Shown: in pieces, positions 38,834 to 52,500 of the stretch | How the letters are laid out: each line of letters starts with the position of its first letter | Position numbering within the stretch: position 1 is the first letter of the stretch | Source: Sympetrum striolatum | Taxonomy: Eukaryota; Arthropoda; Insecta; Odonata; Libellulidae | DNA length: 64,000 nt | Reading direction: 5' to 3' | Assembly (NCBI GenBank): GCA_947579665.1 | Contig: OX388343.1 | Location: 88,888,254-88,952,253 of the forward strand | Program-made: the position numbers and the translations under genes | The notes under the pieces: generated by a model | Databases searched by the model: none | What the model was told of the DNA's origin: nothing | Seen by the model: the letters and a program-made list of their open reading frames with translations, nothing else

Positions 38834-39690
38834 TGTCGACAATGATGTTAATAAAAAAACATAAATAATGTTTATGAGAATAGAAATAGAGATGAAAATT
38901 ATAGGAGTGGGTTTAAAAGGACCTACGGTAATAGGAAAAAAGTCCACTGCAAGAGAACACCCTCAAAAAAGGGGGATGTGAAAATCCAGTGCAAACCTAC
39001 TGATATTAAAGGCTGAAAGATGTAAAGTGTAGCTATGTATAACAATAGATTTCACAAAAACAGTACTATAACAAATATTATGTAAATTGAAATAAAAATC
39101 AACAAAAAGTGAAAACATTGCAATCATTCAGTTTTAAAAAAGAACAATTAATATCTAAAGGGAAATAGCATTTTAACCTTATAATAAAACATACATAATT
39201 TAATATCAACGATTAGATCAGAATGCTCTGTTATCTAACCTAAACGAAACAATTTAAGGAATTTCAATTCGATTCCAAAGACCCGTTTGCAGGACTTAGC
39301 ATCTAAAGAAAGGAAGGATTGCGAAATTTCGTAACGGAATCGAATGCTGCTGCTTGACTAATCGAACGGATTTGGATAAAGAAGTGGAACCTCGACTAAC
39401 GAATGACCCTGCAAACGACATTTTCGGCTTTCGAATACCTTTTTAACTTTCGAATATTTTTTAAGACTTTCAAATATTTTTCGGACTTGACTGATGCATA
39501 TAAGAGAGTATACAATATCGCATGAACAAGTTGTTTTCTGGACATTTCATATTGATGGGCAAACGTTTTTAGCATTAACGATTGTGTGATTTTTATGATT
39601 TTTGCATTTTTTCTTCATGTATGTAAATGGGTTTCATTAACTAATGAGTATGGGTACTAACGGTGGTCTTCCGATGAGTTTCCTTTTAGG

Positions 39691-39718
39691 AGAAATAGTC
39701 TCCTAGGAGACTATTTCT
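39691..39718. repeat. 28-bp perfect palindrome
   Basis: AGAAATAGTCTCCT is followed directly by its reverse complement, with no spacer. Flanks do not extend the symmetry. No function can be assigned. Confidence 0.9.
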
Positions 39719-42270
39719 TTTTCAATAGTGTTCTCCTCAATGCATGTAATTAATTTTTCAAATTTCTTGCGTTTTTTATATTACGTATAACGTAAAAAAG
39801 TCTACAGTAGTATCCAAGGCCGCCATGTCGTGCGCTTACATGCAGTATTAAATTTGTAACAATAAATGCGATTTTATTAATAAAAATATATTCAGCTGAC
39901 TAAAGTGTGGAAAGAATATCTTATAGAAAATTCAAGCATAACTTAAGTGGAGAGGTCACCGATTTTTGCTTTCTAGAAAAAGAAAGCGGTAGTTCTTTTG
40001 GCTTGTCCACGTGAATTTGAGAATTTGACAACTTATGAGAAACGGCATGTCGGCTGAAAAATATGTTTCTAGAACGATCATTCCTCTTATGCTTAGGTAT
40101 CGCCGCTGCGCTTTCAAACTTTACGAGTCAGCTGAGTGAATCGTACTTCGCTGGCCAGAAGGAGTAACTACGAAACATTTTGAAAAATAGAGAAAACACG
40201 GAATCAAAAGCAGAAGTACATATAAATCTATTTAATCCAGCCCTTTTTACAATTTTTGAATGAGAAGCGCAAGGAGCAAAGGTTGTCCAACACGATAGAC
40301 AACTTAGATTCCCTCTTTCTTGGTAACTTCGTAGTCTATTTTTCCATTTCATTTATTCTCTACTTGTTTAACACAACTAAGTTTATCCATCCTTTATTTC
40401 ATTGTTTCATTAATCGGATTTAATTTTTATTTACCTTTAACACGCCGTTTGTTAAATTGTAATGCTCTACATAAGGATTCCTTCGGGATGCCTGAATTCT
40501 ACTTTTAGTCAAAAGTTAAATATTTCTTCAGTTATGTGTTCTGAAACAAATTATTAACGTCGTCATTTTAAATATCTAAAGCATAAAAATGCGTTTATAT
40601 TCCCTTTCATCTAAACTAACATGTAAAAATGGGACGAAGATTACGGCAAACGGCAATACGTGATTCAAATTTCACAAATAGTAGAAAAAAATCACTTTAT
40701 CTAAAATATCGGATATATGTTAGCAATACATTTTTTCATAGAAGATATTCCATTACTTCTCCACAAAAATGCAAAACACGCAAAGTAATTTCCGATGATT
40801 TACCTCTGCGGAACATCAATGGAAATACGTTCAGATATTTTCGACGACAGCCATGAAATATGTCCTCTTTGGTTTGGTAAACTCATGCGAAAGAAAAACA
40901 ATTGTCAATCTTTGATAAATCATTCTTCTGTTCCACTTGGAAGAAATCGAGAAACCTACTTATAAGATCAAATGCAACCCTCTATCAAAAATTATACCGA
41001 AAAAGAAAACCAATCGAATAAGAACACGAGATGTTATGTTCTCCAGAGTAGGGAAGAATGACGATCGGTTATGGATTGAAAGAAGACAAGCCATAAAACT
41101 CGGAATAAAACAAAAATTTAAATTTCCCCAGTATACGTTTATTGCGTTCATAAATTACGTTTTTAGAATCTTTCGTAATACTATGAAAAACAAAAGGTAT
41201 GAATTTCCAAATACATTTTTAAGGAAAATAAAATATTTGAGAATTGCGAATCCTTAGAATATCTACCTGCTGAGTTTGAGTCTGGTTACAGACATACACT
41301 TAACGTAAAATAATAGAATTATTTATGTGTATAATGGATAATTTGTTTTAATGTTCGGGATAGATCAATAAGAGATAAAGCAGCTTTAATGCGTTAAAAG
41401 GTTCGAAACTTTTATCATAAACCCTTTCCATAGACTAAAACTTTAAAATCTTTTAATAAAAACTGCAAAAGTCTAATATAGTGTGAAAGAATTGTAATGA
41501 CTAAAATAATTGTGATTAATTAAAGACGAAATGTGAGGGAAGTAGGGGACTGACTGCTAGGATGATGTACAGTGGGGGACTATGTGTGCCCAGGGGTCGC
41601 ATCTCAATACGATAATGAGTTCACTACAAATAACCTTCACAACCTTTCGTCATTAAGGAAGATTAACCCATGCATCGCGCAACAAAATACCATACATTTG
41701 TCAATTTCAGTCCAAATCCAAATTGAAGAAGGAATAAAACAGTGTGGGACTCCAGTATTGTCAATAATTCTCTATTATTTTCAATTGGCCATCACACGAA
41801 AAAATCTCTTGCAAAAATGTGCATAGATAATGTGAAATTTGAGGATAACTTATCCTCTGGTATTACTCGGCATATCAAGAGCGTCCTCATTACACGCCTG
41901 TGTGCCGCTGCATACCGGTTGAGAGACTTTGCTGTATAGGGATTGCAGAGGAAAGAACGACCCGTTACGATTCCTCCTTGGTATCAGACATTAATGTCAA
42001 CGATAAACCCATGTCACCAATAATATTAAATTATCGTTGTCGTTAAATAAATTACACAATCGTTATAATATAGTTCTATTAAAAAGTTTTCGATGACGGT
42101 AGTACCAAAATAGATAATATATTAGGTATGGTAATTTCTAACAGATCCATTTGATTTATGCCGCTGAAGATAATGATGATAAAATTTGATCATAATCTAT
42201 GATCACACCATTTTGACATAGTCCGTATCATCATCATCGGTTTTCTGCCGGATAGCAGGTCCTTGGCATC

Positions 42271-43015
42271 CTATAAATAATATAGGATTTCAAATAATTT
42301 CCTTTCCAAGGCCTTACTCTTCAATTTCACATATCCCTCTCTCCTTTTCAATTCATCCAATAGCTTTTTTCTCCTTCTTCCTCTCTTTCCCTCCACCGCT
42401 CCCTCAAATGCCACCTTCAATAGCCCTTCATGCCTAAGAAAGTGTCCGATCCAATTTCTCTGCCACTTTTTAATAATTTCCATTCATATTCTGTCTTCTC
42501 CCACGCGTTACAGGGCCTCCTCATCCCTTACTATATCATTCCAAATTATACCTTCCATTTTCCTCCAAGTCCGCATTTCAAACGTCTCTATTCCCTTCCT
42601 GTCCGCTTTCCTGGTCGTCCACGCTTTAGACCCATACAAAAACATATTCCAAACGTAGCATTTTATCAACCGTTTTTTCAAATGCCTATCCAGCTAGCTA
42701 GTCAATAACATTTTCATCCTGTTGAAAGCCGTTTTTTCCATTCTTACACTTTCTTTAATTTCTTTTCCGCATCTCCGTTCACTTTTCACTACACCACCAA
42801 GATACTCCACAAGCTCTATATCCACTACGTCCAAAACAATTCCTATTCTTTCTTCACATCCTATCTTCATGGTCTTGGGTTATCCTTTGTTTATCTTCAT
42901 TTTATATCTTTCACACCCTACATTAATTCTCTACATTACCCTTTTCAACTTCTCAGGATCCTCAGCGATCACTAACATATCGTCCGCAAACTAAAATCAT
43001 ATCATCAGTATTACC
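42271..43015 (-). pseudogene. LINE reverse transcriptase remnant
   Basis: On the minus strand, from 42990 downward, FADDMLVIAEDPEKLKRVM contains the FADD form of the reverse transcriptase catalytic box (42976-42990). Further down, after many stops and frameshifts, come the typical C-terminal words NWIGHFLRHEGLLKVAFEG and VEGKRGRRRKKLLDELKRRE (42271-42483). The order and motifs match endonuclease-reverse transcriptase LINEs of arthropods. The element is dead. Confidence 0.85.
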
Positions 43016-43599
43016 ACACGAAATTGCTATTGTCTTTCTATTGATATGCATTACCTTAATTTTGTAAAATTACCCTTTCCTAATTATTGAATTATTGTTA
43101 AGCAACGGAATAGATCAATGCAAAAATATGAAGAGCAAGAATACCGACCCAAGTTTCAAAACCAAAGTAGGAATTGAAAATATGTTTCAGTCAGGAGGTT
43201 TAGGATGAGGAGTGAGGTACTTTGCCCTCGCTTTCCTCACTGAGATGGGGTTCTATTAATGGAATTGTCCCCGTAATGTGAGAACAGTGACCCGATCAAT
43301 AACTCTTTTCATGACTTCCGACAAGGAAAGACCATGATGAATGCCCTTAATCAGCATCGCTAATACCTCAGTAGCACCTCATCAAATTCATGAAATGTAC
43401 CGAGAGAAAAGTAAATGAAAGTTACATTTCTATCGGGTTCCAAAGACATGGGAACAACTTCCATTCATCAAGTCATGCTAACAGGCTGTTAATCCCATCT
43501 ACTACGAATATGAAAAAAACACCATCCCCTCGCTATAGTAAAAAAAATCTTGAATCGGAAGAACCTTGGAGGGCTCTTGCCAAATGTGTTCAACGACCG

Positions 43600-43930
43600 T
43601 AGGACCTAATTATACCGAACACCGCTGCGCGCCATCACTCTTCCCCCGTTGGTTAAACGGTACAGCCGTATTACATAAAGGAATCGCTTTCCTTAGTGAC
43701 TCATCCCGGTTTTCCTTGGCCGACCTCTTTTCCCCGCCGCGACCTCCCCCAACCCGCTCATCTTCCATCTGGTCCAAGACATCCCTTTGCCCTCGATGAC
43801 ATTGCGGCCACTGACGCAACACTCCATTCAGACGATGATGGTGTCTACCTCTGAAGCGGATTCTGCTATATACGTCTGCACAACTCATACCGCAATCTAC
43901 CAGTGGTGTATGGCAGGGAGTGTACGGACA
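43600..43930 (-). mobile_element. GC-rich LINE 3' region (probable)
   Basis: This segment is GC-rich compared with its surroundings. At 43891-43920 it has a minus-strand word (CTCCCTGCCATACACCACTG, then GTAGATTG) like the 3' motif of the reverse transcriptase remnant at 36241-36273. The overlapping open frames on both strands (43566-43799, 43610-43888) show no known protein. Assignment rests on the shared motif only. Confidence 0.4.
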
Positions 43931-43989
43931 CCACCATCCTACGCCGGGCTCGATGGCGTATTTGTTAACAGTCTAAACTGCATTTCAGT

Positions 43990-44176
43990 TTTTCTAGTCA
44001 CTTTGGGGGTATTGAAAATGGTTGGCGAGGAAAGGATTTTAATTGAAGTGATTCAGCATCGACAGAGGAAATGGGTGGGTCAAATATTGAGAGGGGAGTG
44101 GCTCCTAAAAATAGTAATTGAGGGTGGAATTCAGGAAAAAAGAGAGGGAAATACAAGGACAAAAGATGTTGGATGA
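43990..44176 (+). pseudogene. LINE C-terminal fragment, plus strand
   Basis: The plus strand encodes EVIQHRQRKWVGQILRGEWL and KIVIEGGIQEKREG, the same C-terminal motif as NWIGHFLRHEGLLK...EGKRGRRR at 42271-42483, in the opposite orientation. It is a second, separate insertion of a related LINE, truncated at its 5' side. Confidence 0.75.
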
Positions 44177-47100
44177 TTTAAGGGGGATTTCTTGATTTAA
44201 TTTTATGTACATGAACCTACCGAAAGTTAGAACACTCGAGTATGTATGGTATTTGAAAATTGCAATCGAAATCTTCGAATGTAGAGCATAAAACAGTTTT
44301 AATTGCACAATACTGTTCACTTTATAAAGGCGACATGGAATGAGGACATTTTCGCAACATGGAGAAGAAAATAGATCGGATTTATTTTCTTCTTAAACAT
44401 TCAATATTGACTAGAAAAACTAGAATGGAGTATTGGCTTGCAACGCTGGGGTAGTTTTTATTCGTGACTAAAAATGCTGATTGCATGAAAGCACTCTTAA
44501 GACTAAAACTCGCGTAATAAGGTCGCCGTTAATACTAATCTCATACTACTTTTGCCTGTTTAAAGAGACGTTTTATAGTTCCTGCCAAGAAATAAACATA
44601 TGAATGAATTTCTAATAAAGGCATTCCTCAAATTTTGAATTTTTCTATCGTTGAGATGATAGAACGAAAAATGATTGATTTAATGATTTTCATGAATAAC
44701 TTGTACATTTACAAATCGACCTCGCAAGCAGCATAAATGTGCGAATCTGAGACGAAGTTTTTTCCCCCTTCCGAACTTTTAGAGAAGGGGGTCCGTCTCA
44801 CCAACGAAATTATATCCCCGTCTGCAATAATATTGCATAATCAAGATATTTAGGTTCATACTTTATTTTGGTCCATATTTTTATTTCCTAATTTTGAGCT
44901 GTAAATCAGGTCACCTAGCGGAATCATCGTCATAAAAATTTCTTAATTTAAAGTTTAAGTTCTTGAGCTTTCTATAGTTTTTCAACTTAACAACAAAGTT
45001 TTAATACATTTTAATATGTTTTCATTTTCTATTTTTTATGTTAATATATAGATATGAATAATAAAAATTATTTCCAGGTTAAGTATTTTCGTAGACTACT
45101 CATTTTTTTTTAGTATTCCGTTTATTTATAATTTATCTAGATTTTTGATAGATTTGAATACAGGATTCTTCATTATTTCTTCTTTTTATAGTTTTTACGA
45201 TTATCTACCTCATAGTTACAATTCACAATAGAGCTTTGTTGCAATAAAGCTTCGTTGTGATACAGCTACTAAAGACAACTTTGTCTAACAATTATTAATA
45301 AATCATAAGATTTGCGATAAATGCAGTGAAAAGTAATAATAACACAGTAAAAAGCATTAATTATATTAATGAAGTGGTTTTTAGGAAAGTCTTGTTTCCG
45401 TTTCCGCATTACACAATGATATACAATGCGCAACTCAACTTATTAAAATGCGTTAACAAAAGAGAGCCTGTGAGGATATGATATCAAACGTTGACAATAT
45501 ACACCTTAACGTACTACATTGACACTAAAAACATATCTTTAGATAATAAATAAGAATATAACATAATAAAACAGAATTAATGATAATAATAATTATCGTA
45601 TACAGCAATAACGTTCGTCACATAATCGATAATAGTAAGAATAACAAAATATAGAAGTTTTTATTTTACGCCAAGGACTTATGTGCACGAAGACAAATAG
45701 CGATTAAAATTCACATCCACGAAGACTTCTTATACAACCATGTTATTTATGAGAAGAGTAAAGACATCTAAGTGACGTCTCCATCCAAAATGTTCGTTAT
45801 CCAATAAGAAAAATATCTCTTCCAAAAAAATGTATTGCAACTGGATACCAAGAAATAAATGTTCGTCATCATTTTAAGTATCGAGAATCAAGTTCCGACG
45901 ACCCGCTTCTAAGCAATTAGACGGAAAATCTTAACTGCCAGATATTTTCTTTTTGATGATTTTTATTGGGATTTGGCATTTGGTGAGTTAGTAGGACCAA
46001 AGTTCTTGGACCCGAAGAGGTCGAGTCTCCTCCCACGCAATCGAGGGTCTTCAACCAAATGAGAAAGCATTCCGAAGTGGAATTAAGCCTTGTTACTTCG
46101 AAACACAATGGACCCAAAAAAAGCCCCAAGGAAATATCCGTGTTCAATTCAAATGAATTTGTGAGATCGCTCGCTCAACCGTTACTCTTCAGTAATCTCG
46201 CGAAAGTTTTTGCTCTACCCCGTCTCCTGTTTAGTCGCTAAAACAATCGATTTAAAAGTAATTATTTGAGGACATTTATTACGTATTCTCATGTTTCGTT
46301 CGCGTATTTTTGACTAGTTTGCGCACTGATAAAAAATATATAGATATTAAATCATTTGTATTTTTGGCTCTAGAAATGTTCAACCTTCTTTCCATCTGAT
46401 AGCATAGGGGCTCATAAAAAACACTTCAAATTGTTTTAAAACTAAAACATTCAAACCCTAGAAGAGTATAAATCTGAGCTATCAGTAATACGAGTCATAA
46501 CGTAATAGAACCCAAAAAATACATGAGAGCGTATTTCGGTATAGCAGTTCATCTTGAACTTTTAAGGATATTATCCTAAGGTCAGTGGTAAATTGGTATA
46601 TGATGGGATGGGGGTATATGGCGTCATACACATACTCCCTATGCATTCAACTTTTATTAGATCACCGTGTACATCCCCTGCTATTCCTTGGATTTAGCTA
46701 ACTGGTGTAAAGTATGTATGTGCAATGTCTTCACATTTTATTTAGATCGAGACCATGAACAAATTCTCACACAAATCTTCAGAGTTATTACCTACACCTT
46801 TTTGCAGATATGAAGACGTCTGATTCATGATGTTTACGTATTTATGACAATTCGATAATATTTCAATTAAAAAGTACACGAAGCTGGTGCATACGATTTA
46901 CCCTAATTTAAGTTTATAACTCAGGAAAGTGTACCTTCTACCCATTAAGTTTGGAACTGCATCACTGCTTAAGGTAAGGCATAATGGTAATTACTGCTTA
47001 CTCTTTTTAAAGCGAATTCTTATATGCAAGAAAGAGTATTATTTATTTCACAGAGGACGTATTCTAAAGACTGAACAAAAATTCTGAATGAATAAAAAGA

Positions 47101-48464
47101 CTAATCAGAGAAAAGTGAAATTAAAACGAGTGAATTTAGCAGATAACAATTGAATAAATAATAAAAAAAACTTCAATTTTGTTGGTCAGTTCCGTGGTAA
47201 CCAACGCAACCGATGCAGCTGAATCCATCTATCGGATATCTATTTTCAGCATTGATCTCATCATTTGAGGAGAGACTCCTCTTGTCGTTAAAACATGTTC
47301 AGGAGATATTAACATTCGATTCAATTCTTTTCCATTAATTTCGAACTGGCTTGTGAGAAGATTTTCATCACACCTAATCATTCATTTATTTATAAAGGCC
47401 ATCAACAATAGACTCAATATCAAATTTAAAACATTAACGCAGTATTATTTATTATTTATCTAGAGGTACTAAGTAATTTTATTCTTTATTTACAAGCAGA
47501 GTCCAATTTTTACCCGCAGTAAGCCGCATCAATTCCTTTCGCGGACTTAAAATGTGTCTATACGCATATACTGCATTCCGATGTTTTTTAAATAAATTCC
47601 ATTATAATAATTCATCCAAGTTAGATTTTTTTATGCAAATTGTGTTTGAAGAGGTAGATTCCAATATTTCGCCTAAAAACATCTAGATCGATGATTAATT
47701 TAGAAAATGACACAAACTTTTCAGGAAGAATTAGCTATCATGACGTCTGAGATGGAAACTATTGGTAAACTCAGACATTTATTTATTCCATGAAACATTT
47801 TGAAAGAGTTCTGTTTTGTATTATTTGTATTTTTATCATTGAAATTCAATTCCTTAATTACAGCTCATTTAAGCCAAAGCCTCATCCCAAGTTGGCAACT
47901 GAAGGCGATTTGAAGGTCTTACAGCAATCATTTGTGTTTAATTGAATTAATTCTATTATTTATTCTATAACTCATCATGACGTTACAGAAATATTCTTAA
48001 ATTATTCTTTATCCCTTCTATACAATAGTCAAAACTACCTCACTATATGGGTATTGTCTTGTTATTTCCGTAATAAAGGAAACCCATGCAAATACATTAC
48101 CTCTTTAGGGGTCAACGGGAAAAAAACGTGAGTTTCTCATTTTGTATTGAAATATGCAAATATTATTCGCCTCTTGAATCTAAATAAAACCTTTTAGTAT
48201 AGACTGACGGGGATATTATCATATGAATGATACAAATGATATCATCACATTATATTATTGCTTAACAGCAAACGACTTGATATTAACGGGTGTTACGATA
48301 TGGGATGACTTTATTATAAAAATGATATATTTGACTCGGTATATTATTAACAAAATATGGTTTCCAAAATGTGCGCGTACGGAGCACGTCTGAGGAAATG
48401 TATTTTCGGAGAAACAAAGGGAGTTGCTTAGTTTCGAAAGTTTGATTTTACATTCAACAATTAA

Positions 48465-48560
48465 CAGCAATATCGACAATTTCCCAAATATCAACAATTC
48501 CAAAATAGCAACAATTCAAAATATCAACCATTCAACAATATGAACAATTTAACACACATC
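48465..48560. repeat. Degenerate ATCAACAATTC tandem repeat
   Basis: Words such as ATATCAACAATTC and ATAGCAACAATTC recur every 16-18 bp, five to six times, with decay at both ends. It is a simple minisatellite. Confidence 0.75.
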
Positions 48561-49514
48561 AACATTGATCATTCCGCAGAACAAGCTTTAATCTTATACA
48601 ATAAATTCAAACCAGGTAGATACGGGGGTGAATGCGAAAAACATTCGTAAAAATCTACTGTCCAGTTTAACCAAATAAAAAATATCTCATTTGGCTAATA
48701 TAAAATCTTTCCTTTTGAGAACACCCTCCAAACAAGATGAAAAGGGGATTCAGTGACAATGAGAGGTTTTTCGATTTTCTCCGCTATGGCAAAACTAGTC
48801 TTACATGCTCATACTATTCCATGTCCTAATGGTGGCACACGAGCGCTTATTACAAACAGGAGCTAGGGCAACTTCCACTAAAACTTCAACCTGAGGACAC
48901 AAATTAGCAATATTTTCTGTTAAATTACTAGATGTAGCAAAAAGCACGTTGGTTGTTCCACCATTCTCCAGGTAGAGATTCCTTCTTTGCCGAATTCTTT
49001 GTATAGTAGTTACGAGCGATGCATTCTAACATGAATTCTATGTTAGTCGGCCCACGAACTTATTGCTAAATAGCTCGGAGAGACAGACGGTATCCCTTGT
49101 GTTGTTCGTACACTTATACATGAATGGTAAAAATCTGAAATGTACGCAACTGGGGAAATGGTTGAGACAAGTCGAAGGAGAAGCTGAAAGGGGTTCAAGA
49201 AGGTCAAATACAAGATAAGGAAGAAAATGAAAGAGGACGGGATTCGAATAACGTGTCCTTGAAAGAAACGGCTGTTTTCTGAAAGTAATGGATGAATGCT
49301 TCCTCACAGCATCTTTACATCTTTAAGTGCGAAAAATTACATGAAGTGGATTTAGCAACTTCTCGTTGAGGATTTTGGATGGTATAGTCTATCTTGTCTT
49401 CAGTAAAGGTGGCTTGAAAGTATAAAAGAAGTATATTCGAAAAATTAAATCACTTGTTTCTCAATTATTGAACATTAATCATTGAAATGTTCCATTAAAA
49501 AATATATGCAATGC

Positions 49515-49589
49515 AATTGCAATATTGCAAATTACAAATGCAATATTGCAAATTACAAATGCAATATTGCAAATTACAAATGCAATATT
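49515..49589. repeat. 21-bp minisatellite, about 3.5 copies
   Basis: The unit AAATGCAATATTGCAAATTA plus C is repeated from 49515 with near-perfect copies at 49536 and 49557 and a partial copy ending at 49589. Each unit contains the palindrome GCAATATTGC. Confidence 0.95.
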
Positions 49590-52500
49590 AAAGCTGACTA
49601 AGACGACTTGCATGGATCTTCTGTGGCTAGAGATAACGTTTCAAATAAAGGGCTGTAGATAAAAATATATACTGCTATGAAAGCTTTGATAGTCTTTTAA
49701 TTTTATCATTTAAAAATTCCGAAAAAAATTTTTAGGATCACAATAAAAGAAAGCTCCACCTTCAAAGCTAGATTCCTGAAAACGTTTGGAAGCCCTTCTA
49801 TTTATTACAAGTTCCGACAAAGTAATTTCATATATTATAGAAAATATCCTTAGAAATACTTAATGACTACCGATTCCGACCAAAATACAATCTTACATCG
49901 CGTGCATGACAATCATGATTTTTATTAATCCGTATAAAGCAACTTAAAGAAAATAAACTCGATATATTTTTAGTTGGTGGGAAATTCATAATGCGGAAAG
50001 GAACTTTCTTTTATGGCAATGACGAAATATGCTAAAAATTACTTAATTATATTTCGTACCTCGGCATTAACTGTAAAATGTCTTGTTTTCAATCTTATGC
50101 CAAGCTGATTTTCTTGTGAACCTAATACTCCTATTTAGAATATATTCGATTTTTTAGATGTTATGGGATGGATATCAAAGACAATCGCGGAAGCCGAACT
50201 GTCGGAAACTTAAGTCATTGTGACTGTGAGTTGGATTGACAGAACGAAAAACTTTTTGAAAAAAGAAACATGTATCATTAACGAATCGAAAATGATGATT
50301 TTTTTTCCTTTCTGAGGAAAATTCTAGACAACAAAAGGATAGCATAATCTCGATATTTACTGTAACGTGAGAGCCATATTTATATATTGAATTATTTTGA
50401 GCGCAAATGAAATCATCTTGACGAAACATATTCTTTGGAAATTCTAATTTTAGTTTTATCTTGTCGATCTTTCGACGATGTTTCCAACCGAGTAACGATG
50501 AGGGATATCGCAATACTTCAATCGTTTCGTATTTACCATTCATGTTGTTTTCCTATGTATATGAAAAAAGTTAATTGTCCAGTATTTTATTTTTATTCAT
50601 TTCATTGATTATTATTCAAAATTCATTTATTCTCTTCGTGAGATTCCGAAGAGTTAGGTTCGTTTTAGAATTGGTTTTGCTTCATTGATACACTCGTGAG
50701 GCATTGTGCTTCACTTACATGGACATGTTCCGCTTATAAATATTTTGGCTTGGTGAGGAATACAAGGGCAAACTACCTCATTCCTGATTCATCCTATTAT
50801 AGTAAGCCTCATTCCCCCACTTCCTTGACTAGCTATTGGTATCTTATGTCATAGAGGTTGAGTTTCTAACTGGCCTTCGGACGGAATACTCGCAGCACGA
50901 CAGATTCGTGTAAATGCGGTAACTTCCAACGTATCCTCCATGGAAAACGTCATGAAGAGAGGAAAATATTTTTATTGTTGGGCAGCAATTGCTCTATTTG
51001 TTTATTTGTGTAACTCAGCATCTAAATGTTATCTTTGTTGGTTGTTTACCATTGCTATCTAGGCCTTATCTGAAACTGACATAATAAAACATCATCTCCA
51101 GCAATTTCCTCGTATTTCAGGATGAAACAAAGAACAATTCCTACAGAAAAAGATCCTCATGGCTACATTTTCAGTGACTGCAGGAAGGATTCAAGTTGAA
51201 AGAGAAAGGAGACTCTAAAGACTATGCTCTATGTAATAAATAAATGTCATCAATCAATAAGTGAAGAAAAGAGCTTAAAAGTTAAGAAATTTAGGCTACG
51301 TGATCCTTCTTAGAGGTAGAGGATACTTGTATGAGATTTACTAAAAATCATTTGCTTGGGAAGTAGTAGTATTGATAAAAGTGCAACGACAGCTTAGGTC
51401 ATTTCGCGCGTGAGCTGTCACCAAGGGGTGCCACCAGGGATCGCAAGGCTGCCCACATGGCCAACCGGGAGTCCTCTGTTTAGGATACGAAGTCACAAAC
51501 ATAGACTGACAGTTGGGGTAATTTTTTAAACACATATAAAGACAGGAATTCCGCTACGTGTAACGACCGCGTAAGGTCCTCATACCAGAGACCAAAGGTT
51601 TGAACCTCAAAACAACTCCCCATTAGCATCGAAAATTGGATTGGATTATTACGTAAAATGACGAACGAGGAACTTGGCTTTTTCTTTCCTCTCTGAGTAA
51701 TAGTTCTACCATAGTAAGTACCATAAAAATAAATTTATTTACTAATTAAAGGAAAGTATGGGTAAACTACCTCACTCCTCATCTTGCTTAGGAAGCCTCA
51801 TTCCCTGTCTGAAGCTATTCGCAATAAGTGGCGGGAGATATTCAAATTCTATAGGTATTTGGGCTGAATACTTGACAGGTATGGGTTAATTATTCAAATA
51901 ACTATGTCAGTGTAATAGAAGAGCTTTATTAAGCCCCCGCTGTTTCACTCCTCGCCAAGCTCACTCCCCACCAATAGTCTCATGCAGCGGCCCGAGCAAC
52001 ATCTTTCCTTTATACTAGCACAGGCATAGCAACGATCGAAAATAATTTTCAGGGCGAACGTTCAACATTTTAAATAATTTAATATCTAATAATTGATATT
52101 TTTTAAACGAGAATAATGAATCATTGGGAGAGGCTATGTTTTATTTTAATTAGAACTATTAAATCGCTATACTGATTTGATAGCAGTGGTTTCACTATAC
52201 TTAAAATTGTATGCTATATTAATGATTAAACACTAAATATTCTCTCTGAAAGGATACCAGGAGTCTTAAGGCTGGAAGCATGCCCAAGCATATATGAATG
52301 CAACGTATATATTAACCAAATAAAAATACGAAATATGTATACAATCCCATCCTTTAAGTGCATTCCGACCAGATAAATGTCAAAGGAGCGTTGCAGAGCG
52401 CCATATATTCTCTGATATACGCTCAGGGATTCGGTTTGATTTGCCAATCATTGCAACACGAACTCATTGAGTCTAAGCCATTCAGGAACGCTTGACCAAC

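Larger units (their letters stand above)
37840..42270. other. Gene-poor AT-rich intergenic DNA
   Basis: It contains a retroelement 3' end (38781-38833) and a 28-bp palindrome (39691-39718). Two open frames on the plus strand at 40629-40856 and 40937-41257 (75 and 106 codons) are lysine/arginine-rich and do not resemble a family I know. They are probably chance frames in AT-rich DNA. Confidence 0.5.

Noticed and set aside
40937..41257. 106-codon basic frame as a gene
   Set aside because: Lys/Arg/Ile richness is expected from AT-rich DNA; no motif, neighbour or signal supports it.
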